From Gnetum montanum (lineage: Eukaryota; Streptophyta; Gnetopsida; Gnetales; Gnetaceae), in NCBI GenBank assembly GCA_015680685.1, contig MNCI01005225.1, forward strand, positions 491,741 through 555,740: a stretch of DNA of 64,000 bases, in the 5' to 3' direction. Of this stretch, positions 54,838 through 64,000 are shown piece by piece; within the stretch, counting starts at the first letter, position 1, and the number at the start of each line of letters is the position of its first letter. A program made the position numbers and the translations under genes. A model generated the notes under the pieces. That model worked only from the letters and a program-made list of their open reading frames with translations, did no database searches and was not told the DNA's origin.

Positions 54838-56374
54838 ACTCTCTCCCACTCTTAGGATGAGGCCTAAGATAGGAGCCTCACTAATGCATCCCAGTGGAGG
54901 TCAATCAATAACTACCTTCAAGGCACCTCATCACTAATCGGTCCATACCCTTATGCTAGCACCACCTGCTAATGATCACTATAAGTGTCATTACGAAGAC
55001 ATGTACAACTCTAGGCTAGCTTAAGTCAATACATGTTGTATGCACAACATATCCAAAACACACATAACATATCCACACCTAACAATCACATTTATTTCAT
55101 GAAAACAATAGCACAACTTGGAAAAATAAAATTTTATCCTACAATCATATTTCATAAATTATAAATAATTTTGTAAAATGACCACTATTGCAACTTCTAG
55201 GATAATAAATGCCCACTGAACAAACCAATTCCATGATTAGAAGTACTTTCCAAGATGATCCCAATAACACTAATTTCACCTAAATCAAACTTTTGGAAGC
55301 AAAGTTATATGTGTTTAAAGTTTAATTAATCAAATAATAAATAATAATATTTAATTGCAACTAGTGATAATTGAAACCCCTAAAAACACCCGTGCAACAA
55401 TAGGCCCATAAATTTAATATTCAATCATGCTAGTCTCATCAACATCACATCTAATATTTCACAAGTCCACATTATGTCATACATCACATATTTATTAATA
55501 AACAATTCATAACGAAAATCATAAAATTTTAGGAAATCTGGAAAACAGTACATCTAAATTCAATCTTTTAACTATCTATCTCACATGCCCACGTCACATA
55601 ATCATATATACTAATTTGGCATAAAAATCCAGGGAAAAAGTAAAGAAAACCCACTTATTAAAATTATTACAGCAGAAAGTTTGAAATAAGCATAAACCAT
55701 TCAAAAATCTAGTAAACCTCTATTTCACTCCAAACAAGTTCCATACCTATGTATATATGACTGCAACAATCCCAAATCTAGGTGTAGCATAAGAAAAAAT
55801 CTACCCACAAAGCTCAAAATTCAAAAAAAATATGGAAAAAGAAGAAGGAAGAAAAGAAAACCAAAGAGGAAGAAATTAGATTTTTTTTTCTATTTCAGAA
55901 AACTAAAAAAACTTGCACAAAACAAAAAAGGCAATGATGAAAAAAATAAAAAATAAAAAGAGATGGTTGTGCCTTTTTATTATGCATGATGTATAATGCA
56001 TAAGCATTATATGTTAAATTCATCTTTTTGCTGTACACACATCACGTGCAAATCCCAATTTTCATTTTTTAACCTTTTTTCTCAAACTAAACCTTTTTTT
56101 TATAAGTTTATTTTTTTTGTCCCTCCACAACTAATACCTTGCATTTCAAACGTGCATAACAAATACACTGGGACTCTAAATTAAAATCTGTTTAAACCTA
56201 TGAGATCCATATTAGATATGCTCTACACATTCATATGCTAAAATCATATCTAAACATCACACAACATAGTGTTATAGTTCAAATGTATAAACATCAAAAG
56301 CACACATAAAGCATAAATACATACCAAATAGTTATTCTTGTTCCCCAATCCAACATCCTTGTGAACAACATCAC

Positions 56375-57228
56375 TGATGAACAGTGAGGTGCCCCTATGC
56401 CCAACCATATGAATCATGAAGCATTCACGTGCAATCTGGTCGAATTCTATGAACTTTATAGCTTATGGTGCACTAGTCCTCTAGGCAATGAACCTTTCCC
56501 TAAGGTCATTCATTGTCTTCCCAATTACACTTGTGATGCACATGGTATGATTAAGTGTAATGCAGGCATATGATTTTTATTGTTTTATGTTCTTTGGTAC
56601 TTAAAAAGAGAGATGAAGTATTTTAATGACTAATTTAATTTAACTACTTAACTAATCTCTAGCTAGTTCTAACATAAGCATCTGGTCCCACTTTCTGTAC
56701 ACGTCCTAAACCCACGTATCCACTGCTGGGTTACCAAGCACTATGCCACTAGGCACATCAAGCAATAACTTTGCTGGGGTTACTAGGTGAATAGGTGTTT
56801 ACACTTGAAGTAGTCGTACTTGTGTACTTAATCTATTTAGCTTAATTAATTAAAGTCTTATTTAGCTTAATTGATCAAATATTTAAAGAAAACAATGAAT
56901 GCATAAATAAAACATTTAAATTATCCAGAATGTCGCAAGGTTTATCAAGAAGCTTGCCTTTATTGCCATACACACTGGTATGGTTTAGGTACAACAATGC
57001 TTGAATACAATCTGGACACTCAATGACTCTTACTATGAGCACTTGAGAAAATATTATAACTTTCAAATGCAAAAATTGTAAGAGTTTGGCTACTACTATG
57101 AATTGAATACCCATAAACATGGCTAGGAGCTCGTATTATAGTTTTTGCTACAGTACTATGTCGTTGGGGCCCTGTAGATGAGGCTACATCAACAGGGGTT
57201 CATCGATGCAACACTTTGACAATCATCA
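56375..57228 (-). repeat. LTR of Ty3/gypsy family A (copy 3), 3' LTR of the minus element
   Basis: 854 bp. Read on the minus strand, it starts TGATGATTG at 57228 and ends near TTCATCA at 56375, with a TATA-like TATAATACGAG near 57130. R/U5 matches copies 1, 2 and 4. Its U3 (about 57140-57228) resembles none of the others. Confidence 0.85.
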
Positions 57229-57242
57229 TATCCCCATGATTG
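57229..57242 (-). other. Polypurine-type tract of the minus element
   Basis: On the minus strand CAATCATGGGGATA precedes the LTR. It corresponds to GTCGTGGGGGTA before copy 2 at 4900, and the adjoining AACTCGATGATGAG matches AACTCGAGGATGAG near 4863. Confidence 0.5.
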
Positions 57243-57289
57243 AATGAAAACTCATCATCGAGTTCCTTTACAAAATTGGGAAGGTATGG

Positions 57290-60274
57290 GATTATTGATT
57301 AACTCTTAACAAAATAAACTGACTTGACAAAATTGAGTGCCTGACTATACAAATCAACAAATTACAAAAAACTATGGTGTTCATGACACAAAATTAAATA
57401 CCATGACATGACTACAAAAAATTGGATAGCACATCCTCTGACAGCATGAAGATGGCGGTGAAGATAAGATAGTCCTAGGTAGTGGAGGCTCTTAAGGTTC
57501 TGAAAAACCTTCGTTGGCTTTAGGCATGTTCAGTAGCTAAAGCAGCTATGGTTGTCCTACTGCAACTACAACTCCAGTAGAAGGTTGAAGGCATCAAGTA
57601 ATGGCTTCATCTTCTCCTCCTTACTCTAGGGATAATTCACAATTCATGCGGCATCACTAATGTGGGCTGGAATGGGGATATCCCATGGATAATGTATTAT
57701 ATTGGGAACATCTCCTTTACATTGACAAACTAGGCAATGAACTATTTGTGTTTGATGTTGAATGTCGTGACTATGTTCTATAGCTTCTGGTAGTTATTCA
57801 TCCTCTTGGCCAGGTTCTCAATAGTTGATCGTTGATCAGTGAATCGTGCCTTGAGAACTTCCAGTTCAATGTTTGCCATAGCAAGCTTCTACTTGGTGTC
57901 TTTGTGATGCTTGAACTTGGCCTCGTACAAAAAGTATGAACTAGGCATCTATTTCTCAAGCTCTGACTGTGGTCATCCAGTAGTTAACATGGCTAGGTTT
58001 GCATAACAAAGATTGGCAAGCTTCATATATTTCATCATCTCCTCGATCTACAACTCCTTTGTGTAGATTTCTACCTTGTTGTAAGCATCTATCCCATCAA
58101 TGATGGGTTGCCAAACTTCTCTGCCTTGTTGGAGTTGCTGGAGGGCTTCATTCATTTTCGCCTTTGCCATTTGGATGTCTTTTTCCATTATTTCCTTTGG
58201 TAGACCAACCTACTCTTTGTAATGATCTTTGACTTTCTCAAATTTGAGAGCTTCAGATTTCTAGGCGGCTGCCTCAATTGTAGTTTTCTGGAAAAGGGCG
58301 CATACCTCCTCTATGGAGAGATTGCTATTATTTTGCTACCAATCTCCTTAGTTCTATGTTTTCTTTGGCCAGTTGCTCGTACTATTGATGGATGAAATCA
58401 ATTAATTATTACTTGTTTACATCAACATTTCATAGGTGATGGTTCTTTGCAGTCAATTAGATGTTCTTTTAGCAGGTCTAATCCAAGGCCTTCTAAATCT
58501 TGTGATGTGTGGCCTTTGCCAAGGATCTATAGAACATTGTTGTCTCCATTACACCCTCAACCCCTTTTAGTTTGGTGAAGCTATTGCATAGCTTCATTTC
58601 TTGTCACTGCTAGGTTGAGAAATGTGGGATCAATAATCTGGGTTCTTAATTCAGCAACTTTCACAGCTAAGTGTTCGTTCTACTCCTTGGCTATTTCAAG
58701 TTTCTCATCCAAGATAATATTGTTGCCTCTTGCCTAAAGTAGCTTTGACTGGGTTGTAGTAATGTTGTCTGGAAGTGGTTACTTAATTTCCACTAGTCGA
58801 TCTAGCAGTTCTTCATGTTGTGCTATCTATGGACGTCTGTACATCTTTGAGTGTAGTGATGTCCAGTGCAGCTATTGCAGGTGCATTGTGAGTTTTGGCA
58901 ATATAATTAGTGAATACTTTTGTTGTAGTCTTCTATACTTGGTGTTGCATCACCAATACAGTTGCCCCTTCATCCTTCTCCAAGCACATTGAGACGGTCA
59001 TAGTGTTCCCAAAGATTTCTAGGAGTGGCTATTATTGTGCAAGAGATATTGTAACCTCTCTGGCGCTTGAATTTGACCTTGTGGACAGCTACACTCTTTG
59101 GGCTAAGAAGATGGATCTACCTCCACCCATCATATTGATTTTCTAGGCCACCTCATTTAGGTGACTTATTGCTAGTCTGTACATGGATGGGTCCCTACCA
59201 CTCATGCTTGCTTGTTGCTCTTGTTTACTCAAGAGCCCTTCTTTATATTCATGCAATTGTTGGGTAGTTACAGCGATGTCTGACATAGTTGTTTGAGTGG
59301 TGGGTGGAGGTGTTGGTCATTGCTCCTCTTCTTGGATAGTCATTGCAGGCATCTTATCTTTCATCATTTCCATCCATTTGGTGATAGGAACTTGCCTGAG
59401 AATGTCATTGTTGTAGTGAGCTATTCCTCCCCTTCGATAAAATTTCCTAATGAGGCATGGGAAGAGGAGTGCCTTTCTTCCATGTTCGTTTTCTTTAAAC
59501 TGCTTATCCATCTCTAGATAGATTAGTTATGGAAGTTTGACGGGAAATCTCCCACTCAGAGTGACACATGCTTAGGTAGAGAAGGCAGTGATTTTGCTTG
59601 GCCTCACCATGGGATTGAGGTTGAAGGCTACAATCTTGTAGTGGATCCTCTATGCTAGTGTGAGCATGCCAAACTCCTTGTGGTTGATGCCATAGCATTG
59701 TTGAAGCCATTCTTTCTTGATGTTGGGATCTGGATACATTGGAATCTTAGTAAGACTTGCCCTTGTTTCAGGTAACCCAACCACTACAGCAATGGCCTGT
59801 GTTAGGTAGGACACTGAGACATCCTTGATTTTTACTATTGATCCAGGCTGCTTGTTGTTCCAAAATGGGAACATCTCTCCCATGTACCACTCCCTAGTGG
59901 AAGTGATGATTGGCCACATGGGAGAGGTATTTAGCTGGTGCTACATTTCTTTTGGTGCTTGCTCCAGGAATGGACCAAAGTTTAACTCCTAGAGCATTGA
60001 TTTTTAGACCTTTTGTGATTTGATCTGATTTAGGCAAGCCTCTGTTAAGGTCACCTCTAGATTTACTTGTGGTGTTGGCGCATTGTTTTGTTGCTGTTGC
60101 TTGTTCTAGAATCTATTTGATAGATTCCACTTCTGCTTCTTCCCTAAGAGGACCTATGGCATGGGTTGCGAGTGGCTCTTTTTGGACCTATTCTTAGCCC
60201 CTTCTCATTCTAGGTCATTTCTCCCTTGGTTGAGATGGTCTTGCTTCCTATGTGTGGTTTCCTTTTAGTGCCAT
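57290..60274 (-). pseudogene. Extra ORF (ORF3) of the minus-strand gypsy element
   Basis: A decayed coding region between integrase and the 3' LTR. An ATG lies at 60272-60274 on the minus strand. The 59504-59919 part reads EWYMGEMFPFWNNKQPGS and VSVSYLTQAIAVVVGLPETR; the 59317-59511 part includes RKALLFPCLIRKFYRRGGI. These resemble the plant 'putative transposon protein' domain (PF20167), also suggested at 42334-42931. Downstream (about 59200-57350) charged segments such as EIMEKDIQMAKAKMNEALQQ and LANIELEVLKARF-like text suggest a coiled coil. Stops are frequent. Extra ORFs in this position are known in Athila/Tat-type elements; the function is not established. Confidence 0.5.
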
Positions 60275-60748
60275 TTGTGATCACAACACATCCATGGATT
60301 AGTATATATAATGTGTAACTTTAAATTTTTGAATACCTTCTCTCGTTAGTTAGTTACACTTTGGCCAAGGTTGGACCATGGTGGATTGATTATTTTATTA
60401 ATTATTTATTGTAAATGTTATCAGAGCTTGTTGGAAAGGTTTGACTCTTGTAATTTGATGTTTAATAGTTGATTTCTTAGTTAAACCCTTGTGGGGGTTA
60501 GAAAAATGGTAAAAAATTTTCTATCAAAAATGGCACATTTGTGGCCCCCATAATGAAGAGCTTACCTCTAGTAGTTGCAAGGTTGAAGAACAAAGTGATT
60601 TGGATAAATAGTTTGAAAGTTATGGGCTTTGGAAGGTTTTGGCCTCTAGAAAATTGAAAAAGGCCTTTTGCATTTGTGAGAAAATGTAAAATTTTTCAAG
60701 TGGTGTCACACCTATTTATAGTATTTTTCCCTTACATTGATAGGGCCT
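60275..60748 (-). other. Spacer between ORF3 and the nested LTR
   Basis: AT-rich sequence of the minus-strand element without coding signature. Confidence 0.45.
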
Positions 60749-60763
60749 TGATGGGATGCAATA

Positions 60764-60835
60764 TTGCATGGGCTGCGATATCGTGTATGTGATATCGCGT
60801 CTGCCGCGATATCGCGTATGCAATATTGTAGTGCG
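60764..60835 (+). promoter_or_regulatory. Palindromic GATATC/CGATATCG elements in LTR U3
   Basis: CGATATCG-like elements recur at about 60777, 60791 and 60806, interleaved with CAATATTG at about 60758 and 60820. All lie just upstream of the TATA box. Similar GATATC elements occur at 4922-4965 in copy 2. Confidence 0.55.
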
Positions 60836-60845
60836 TCATCAAATC

Positions 60846-60855
60846 TATAAATAAG
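60846..60855 (+). promoter_or_regulatory. LTR TATA box
   Basis: TATAAATAAG followed by AGGCAG, the same as at 4983 in copy 2. Confidence 0.65.
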
Positions 60856-61563
60856 AGGCAGCTCTCCCTTGTTTTGAAGTTTAGGCCTAAACCGTAGCGA
60901 AACTCTAGCAGTTTTTCCTCTCCAAAGATAGAATAATTTCCATGTGCCCGCAGTAGGAGCTCCAAAGTGAACGGATCTTTATTTGAGCAAATATTGTACC
61001 TAAACACAAGTTTGTGTACAAAAATAAAGATGAACTTCTTGGATAAACCTTGTAGTGCATGGACAAAGCTAGATAGGACTTTATTTATTGTTAATGTTTA
61101 AATGCTTTATTAGTTCATTAAATCTCTCTCAACCCTTCTCTCCTAGTTAAGTGCATTCAGTACGACCGCTTCGAGCACGTGTGTTACGCTTGGTAATCCC
61201 AGCAACAAATAGTGTTTGGTAAGCCCAAAGGTTGCATTGGTTCAGGGTGTGAACGGTAAGTGGGAACGGATACTGATGCTAGGTTAATTAAGGCTTAGTT
61301 AGTTAGTTAAAGTTAGTTAATTAATCTCTTCACCTTTTCCCTCCTAGCATAGGCGATAAAACATAAAAGACAAAAATTACATACCTCAGACTTACTTAAC
61401 CATACAACCGTGACAAATACAAGTAAGTCTAGGAAGACAATGAACGATTAACCTTAAGTGTTCCATGAGGCGTGTAGGCACTTAGTTTGCAGAGTTCAAC
61501 CGGATCGCACGTGTAATGCTCATATTCGTATGGTTGAGTGTAGGGGTACCTCGCCACTCATTA

Positions 61564-63180
61564 GGCCCCATGTATGGGGCCTCATATATGGGTTCACTCC
61601 ATCGATGGGGCCCATAGGTAAAAATTTCAAATTGAAATATCTCAAAATATATAACAAAATTTTCAATGAATTTAGGGTCCATGGAATATCATAAAAGCCA
61701 ATAATATGATAAAATCATTGAAGAGGATCTTTGAAAGCTTAAAAATTGAAAAATTTGATAGAGAACAGATTTATTAAACAAAATATGTAAAGGAGCACAT
61801 GATCTGATGTAGAAGATGGATGTATGAAAGATTTTGTTTACAAGAATGCCTAGGGATCAGGTGCTTAATGAACCCAACTAAGAGATATGTAAGTGGATCC
61901 TCCCCATAGTAGGCACATGCCTTGTTTGCCCTTGCATAACCTCAACCTAAGGAGTTTATGGGTCCCATAGGTGATTAATAGTCAATGAAAGTTAAGGACC
62001 AAAACCCAGAAGATTCTACCTAAGAATTCAAGTACGTCAGACCAAGAGATGGAATCAAGAACATGGACACTAGTAGTGAGGTGAGTTATGGTTAGCATAG
62101 ATGGATGATGGAGAAGGTGGAATGGAAGTCCGAATTGAGGTCATAAGAGATCCCTTGTGGATTTTGTGTTTACAATGACTTGAGAAGATCCATCCTTAGT
62201 CTAGACCAAAACAAACCTCTTTTAGTGACTTCACATTGCCACTCCAAGACCGATCCACTCCCTCAAGACACAAGAGTGCTTCCACAAAATAACCACCATT
62301 CTAAAAATAGAAGAAAAGAGAAGTAGGAAGTGAGATAGGACCTTAGTTAGAGGGGGCCTTCAAGCATGGGTAACATGTCCTTCTAGTCTCATAACTAGTG
62401 CTTGTAGCCCATGTATTTGTTTAAGGGATGTGCTTTGAATTCCCATCATGTTTTTTTCCTTTGTTTGTTTTTTTTTCGTATTTGTTTTTTTTCTTTTTGG
62501 ATGGAAACCACACCATGCAAAGACTTTATTGGACTTCATGTTATTGGATGACATAGAACAGTAAGAAGTGTATGAAAAACACTCAGGCATCCAAGTAAGT
62601 AAAAGAGTATAAAGAATATTAAGTTCCTTTAAAGTCACACCCTGTACAAACCTTCGAATCCTTTCCAATTCTAGAAAGTACCAAGGTCACCAATTTATTA
62701 AGAGTTTATTTAATGAAAGGGACCTCAAACTTTAAAAGCAAGGAAAACCATAGAGTTTGTGAATGAGTGGATGTTGTGGACTCATTGCCTGTTCCATGAA
62801 AAAGAAGCCATAACTTAGTAATTGACACAAAAATTCAAAAATAGAAACTAGACATTAGCAAACAAAATATAAAGCACAAACCACCATTAGTAATAGCTAC
62901 ATCACCACTGTGTTCCATTGGCACAAAGCACATTTATTAGCAAAAATTTGAAAATCACACTTAAATAAAATAAAGTAAAATATATAAAAAAATTTTAAAA
63001 TATTTAAGAAATATTTAAAAGTACTAACAATGGTGTAAAACAAAAAATGGCGTAAAATAGAAAAAATTTTGAAATTAAAAAGGTGTAAAAGAAACAAATT
63101 GCAAAGACAAAAATGTGAAACAAAAAATTAGAAAAATTGAGGAGCCATATGGATGATTAGCACGGATGGTCATCTTCCCC
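61564..63180 (-). other. Post-integrase region of the minus element, no gene seen
   Basis: It begins with the stem GGCCCCAT-GT-ATGGGGCC at 61564-61581. The rest is AT-rich, with no domain in either direction. Confidence 0.5.
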
Positions 63181-64000
63181 ATGTTTGAGTAGGAAGGAGG
63201 AGATCTAAAAAATTGAGCATGGTTGTCCATTCGTTGAGGTATTTTTTGCACTGGCTTGCTTAGGCTTATTGAAAGGCTTTACTTATTGGATGTTGACCAA
63301 CTACTTTTTATTTGGGCTCTCAAGTTTGTATATGGTTATGGCCCCAAAAGGAAACGTTTTAGCAATTATGTAAGGTCCCTCCCACAATGTTTGGAATTTA
63401 GTTTTCTAAGGTGTGTATGTGGGGTTCTAGTAGAGAACCTTATCTCTTGGTTGAAATTTTAGTTTCCGTATTCTAAGGTCATCTTGTTTCTTGTTGAATG
63501 CCTTGTGCACTTCATTTAAAGATAGGACCACTAATCAATTTTCATCTAGCACATTAAGGTTGATCAATCTTTCTTTTTGTGCTAGGCTTAGGTCAAGATT
63601 CAGTGCAAAGTTTGTTGAGAGTGTATGGGGCTCAGATTGAATTGGGAGCATTAGAAGTTTTCTGTACACCAGCTCGTAGGGAGAGTTGCCAATAGGAAGT
63701 TTCCATTTTTAGTGGTAGGCCTAGAGGATGTCATTAAGTTTTGAACTCTAGTCTCTCCTATATTTTCTTATGGTCCTTGTTAGGATCTTTGTGATCTCCC
63801 TATTAGTTACCTCTACTTGATCATTGGCTTAGGGGTGATAGGGTGTTATTAATTTATGTTCAACCCCCAAGCATTGCATAAGTTTTCAAAAGGTGGCACT
63901 TGTAAAATGATATTTATTGTAAAAAATTAGTGCATGTGGCACCTCAAACCTATTTACAACATTTTGTTGTACAAATCTAGCAGTAGTGGATAATGTATAG
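63181..64000 (-). pseudogene. Ty3/gypsy integrase, C-terminal part (minus strand, runs off the window)
   Basis: On the minus strand segments read LTRTIRKYRRD, GNSPYELVYRKLLMLPI, NEVHKAFNKKQDDLRIRKLK and LWEGPYIIAKTFP. They match in order the + strand integrase at about 2400-2930. Stops are present. The integrase core lies beyond 64000. It is the pol end of the element whose 3' LTR is at 56375-57228. Confidence 0.85.

Larger units (their letters stand above)
52761..56374 (+). other. Intergenic sequence, no gene seen
   Basis: 3.6 kb of AT-rich DNA. TGTAACACCTTGTCC near 53806, followed by ATCGCTAGTAATAACATAAT, resembles the start of some plant gypsy LTRs, but I found no matching end or second copy. 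The rest shows no domain. Confidence 0.5.
60749..61563 (+). repeat. Solo LTR of Ty3/gypsy family A (copy 4), + strand
   Basis: 815 bp, starting TGATGGG and ending CTCATTA. It matches 4900-5727 in R/U5 and has the same TATA box at 60846. Flanks GGCCT (60744-60748) and GGCCC (61564-61568) look like a 5-bp target duplication with one change. Neither a purine tract before it nor a primer site after it is visible, so it is a solo LTR. It sits inside a minus-strand element of its own family. Confidence 0.75.

Noticed and set aside
1-64000. CRISPR arrays, rRNA or intact tRNA genes
   Set aside because: No regularly spaced repeats with unique spacers and no convincing rRNA or tRNA fold were seen; the direct repeats are minisatellites or LTRs.

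Overview
This is nuclear DNA of a seed plant with a large, retrotransposon-rich genome. It is AT-rich, genes are split by standard GT-AG introns, and Ty3/gypsy, Ty1/copia, LINE, hAT and probable SINE sequences fill most of the space. The very long introns and the age of the insertions would suit a gymnosperm or an early-diverging angiosperm, but that is only an inference.

The one apparently functional gene is a plant RECQ5-type DNA helicase on the + strand. I could trace 20 coding exons from 12626 to 52403. They join in frame at every junction (3,333 nt, 1,110 residues plus stop) and carry all the helicase motifs. A further 49-nt exon at 9242-9290 may lie upstream, and the start codon is unresolved. 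Two introns are giant: 17509-28060 (10.6 kb) and 29069-49535 (20.5 kb).

Layout. 1-745: minus-strand LTR of a Ty3/gypsy (Athila/Tat-like) family. 746-5727: decayed + strand RT, RNase H and integrase with a 3' LTR of the same family. 5728-8223: remnant of a hAT transposase gene. 8224-9241: likely RECQ5 promoter, leader and first intron. 9292-10864: long inverted repeat. 11280-12195: solo LTR with a 5-bp target duplication. 12626-52403: RECQ5. 52761-56374: intergenic, with a possible SINE. 56375-64000: minus-strand member of the 1-5727 family, carrying an extra ORF downstream of integrase and interrupted by an oppositely oriented solo LTR of its own family (60749-61563).

The first giant intron holds LINE fragments and a minisatellite. 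The second holds a decayed LINE (about 30.7-34.3 kb), a minus-strand LTR element whose only visible ORF resembles the plant 'putative transposon protein' domain (35.5-43.3 kb), a gag-only LTR element nested inside it (37649-42333), and a complete but mutated Ty1/copia element (44403-49296).

The points most worth following are the pair of incomplete, nested LTR elements; the arrays of GACGTC-like palindromes in the U3 of three LTR types; the replacement of U3 between copies of one gypsy family; and the 1.57-kb inverted repeat inside the helicase gene.
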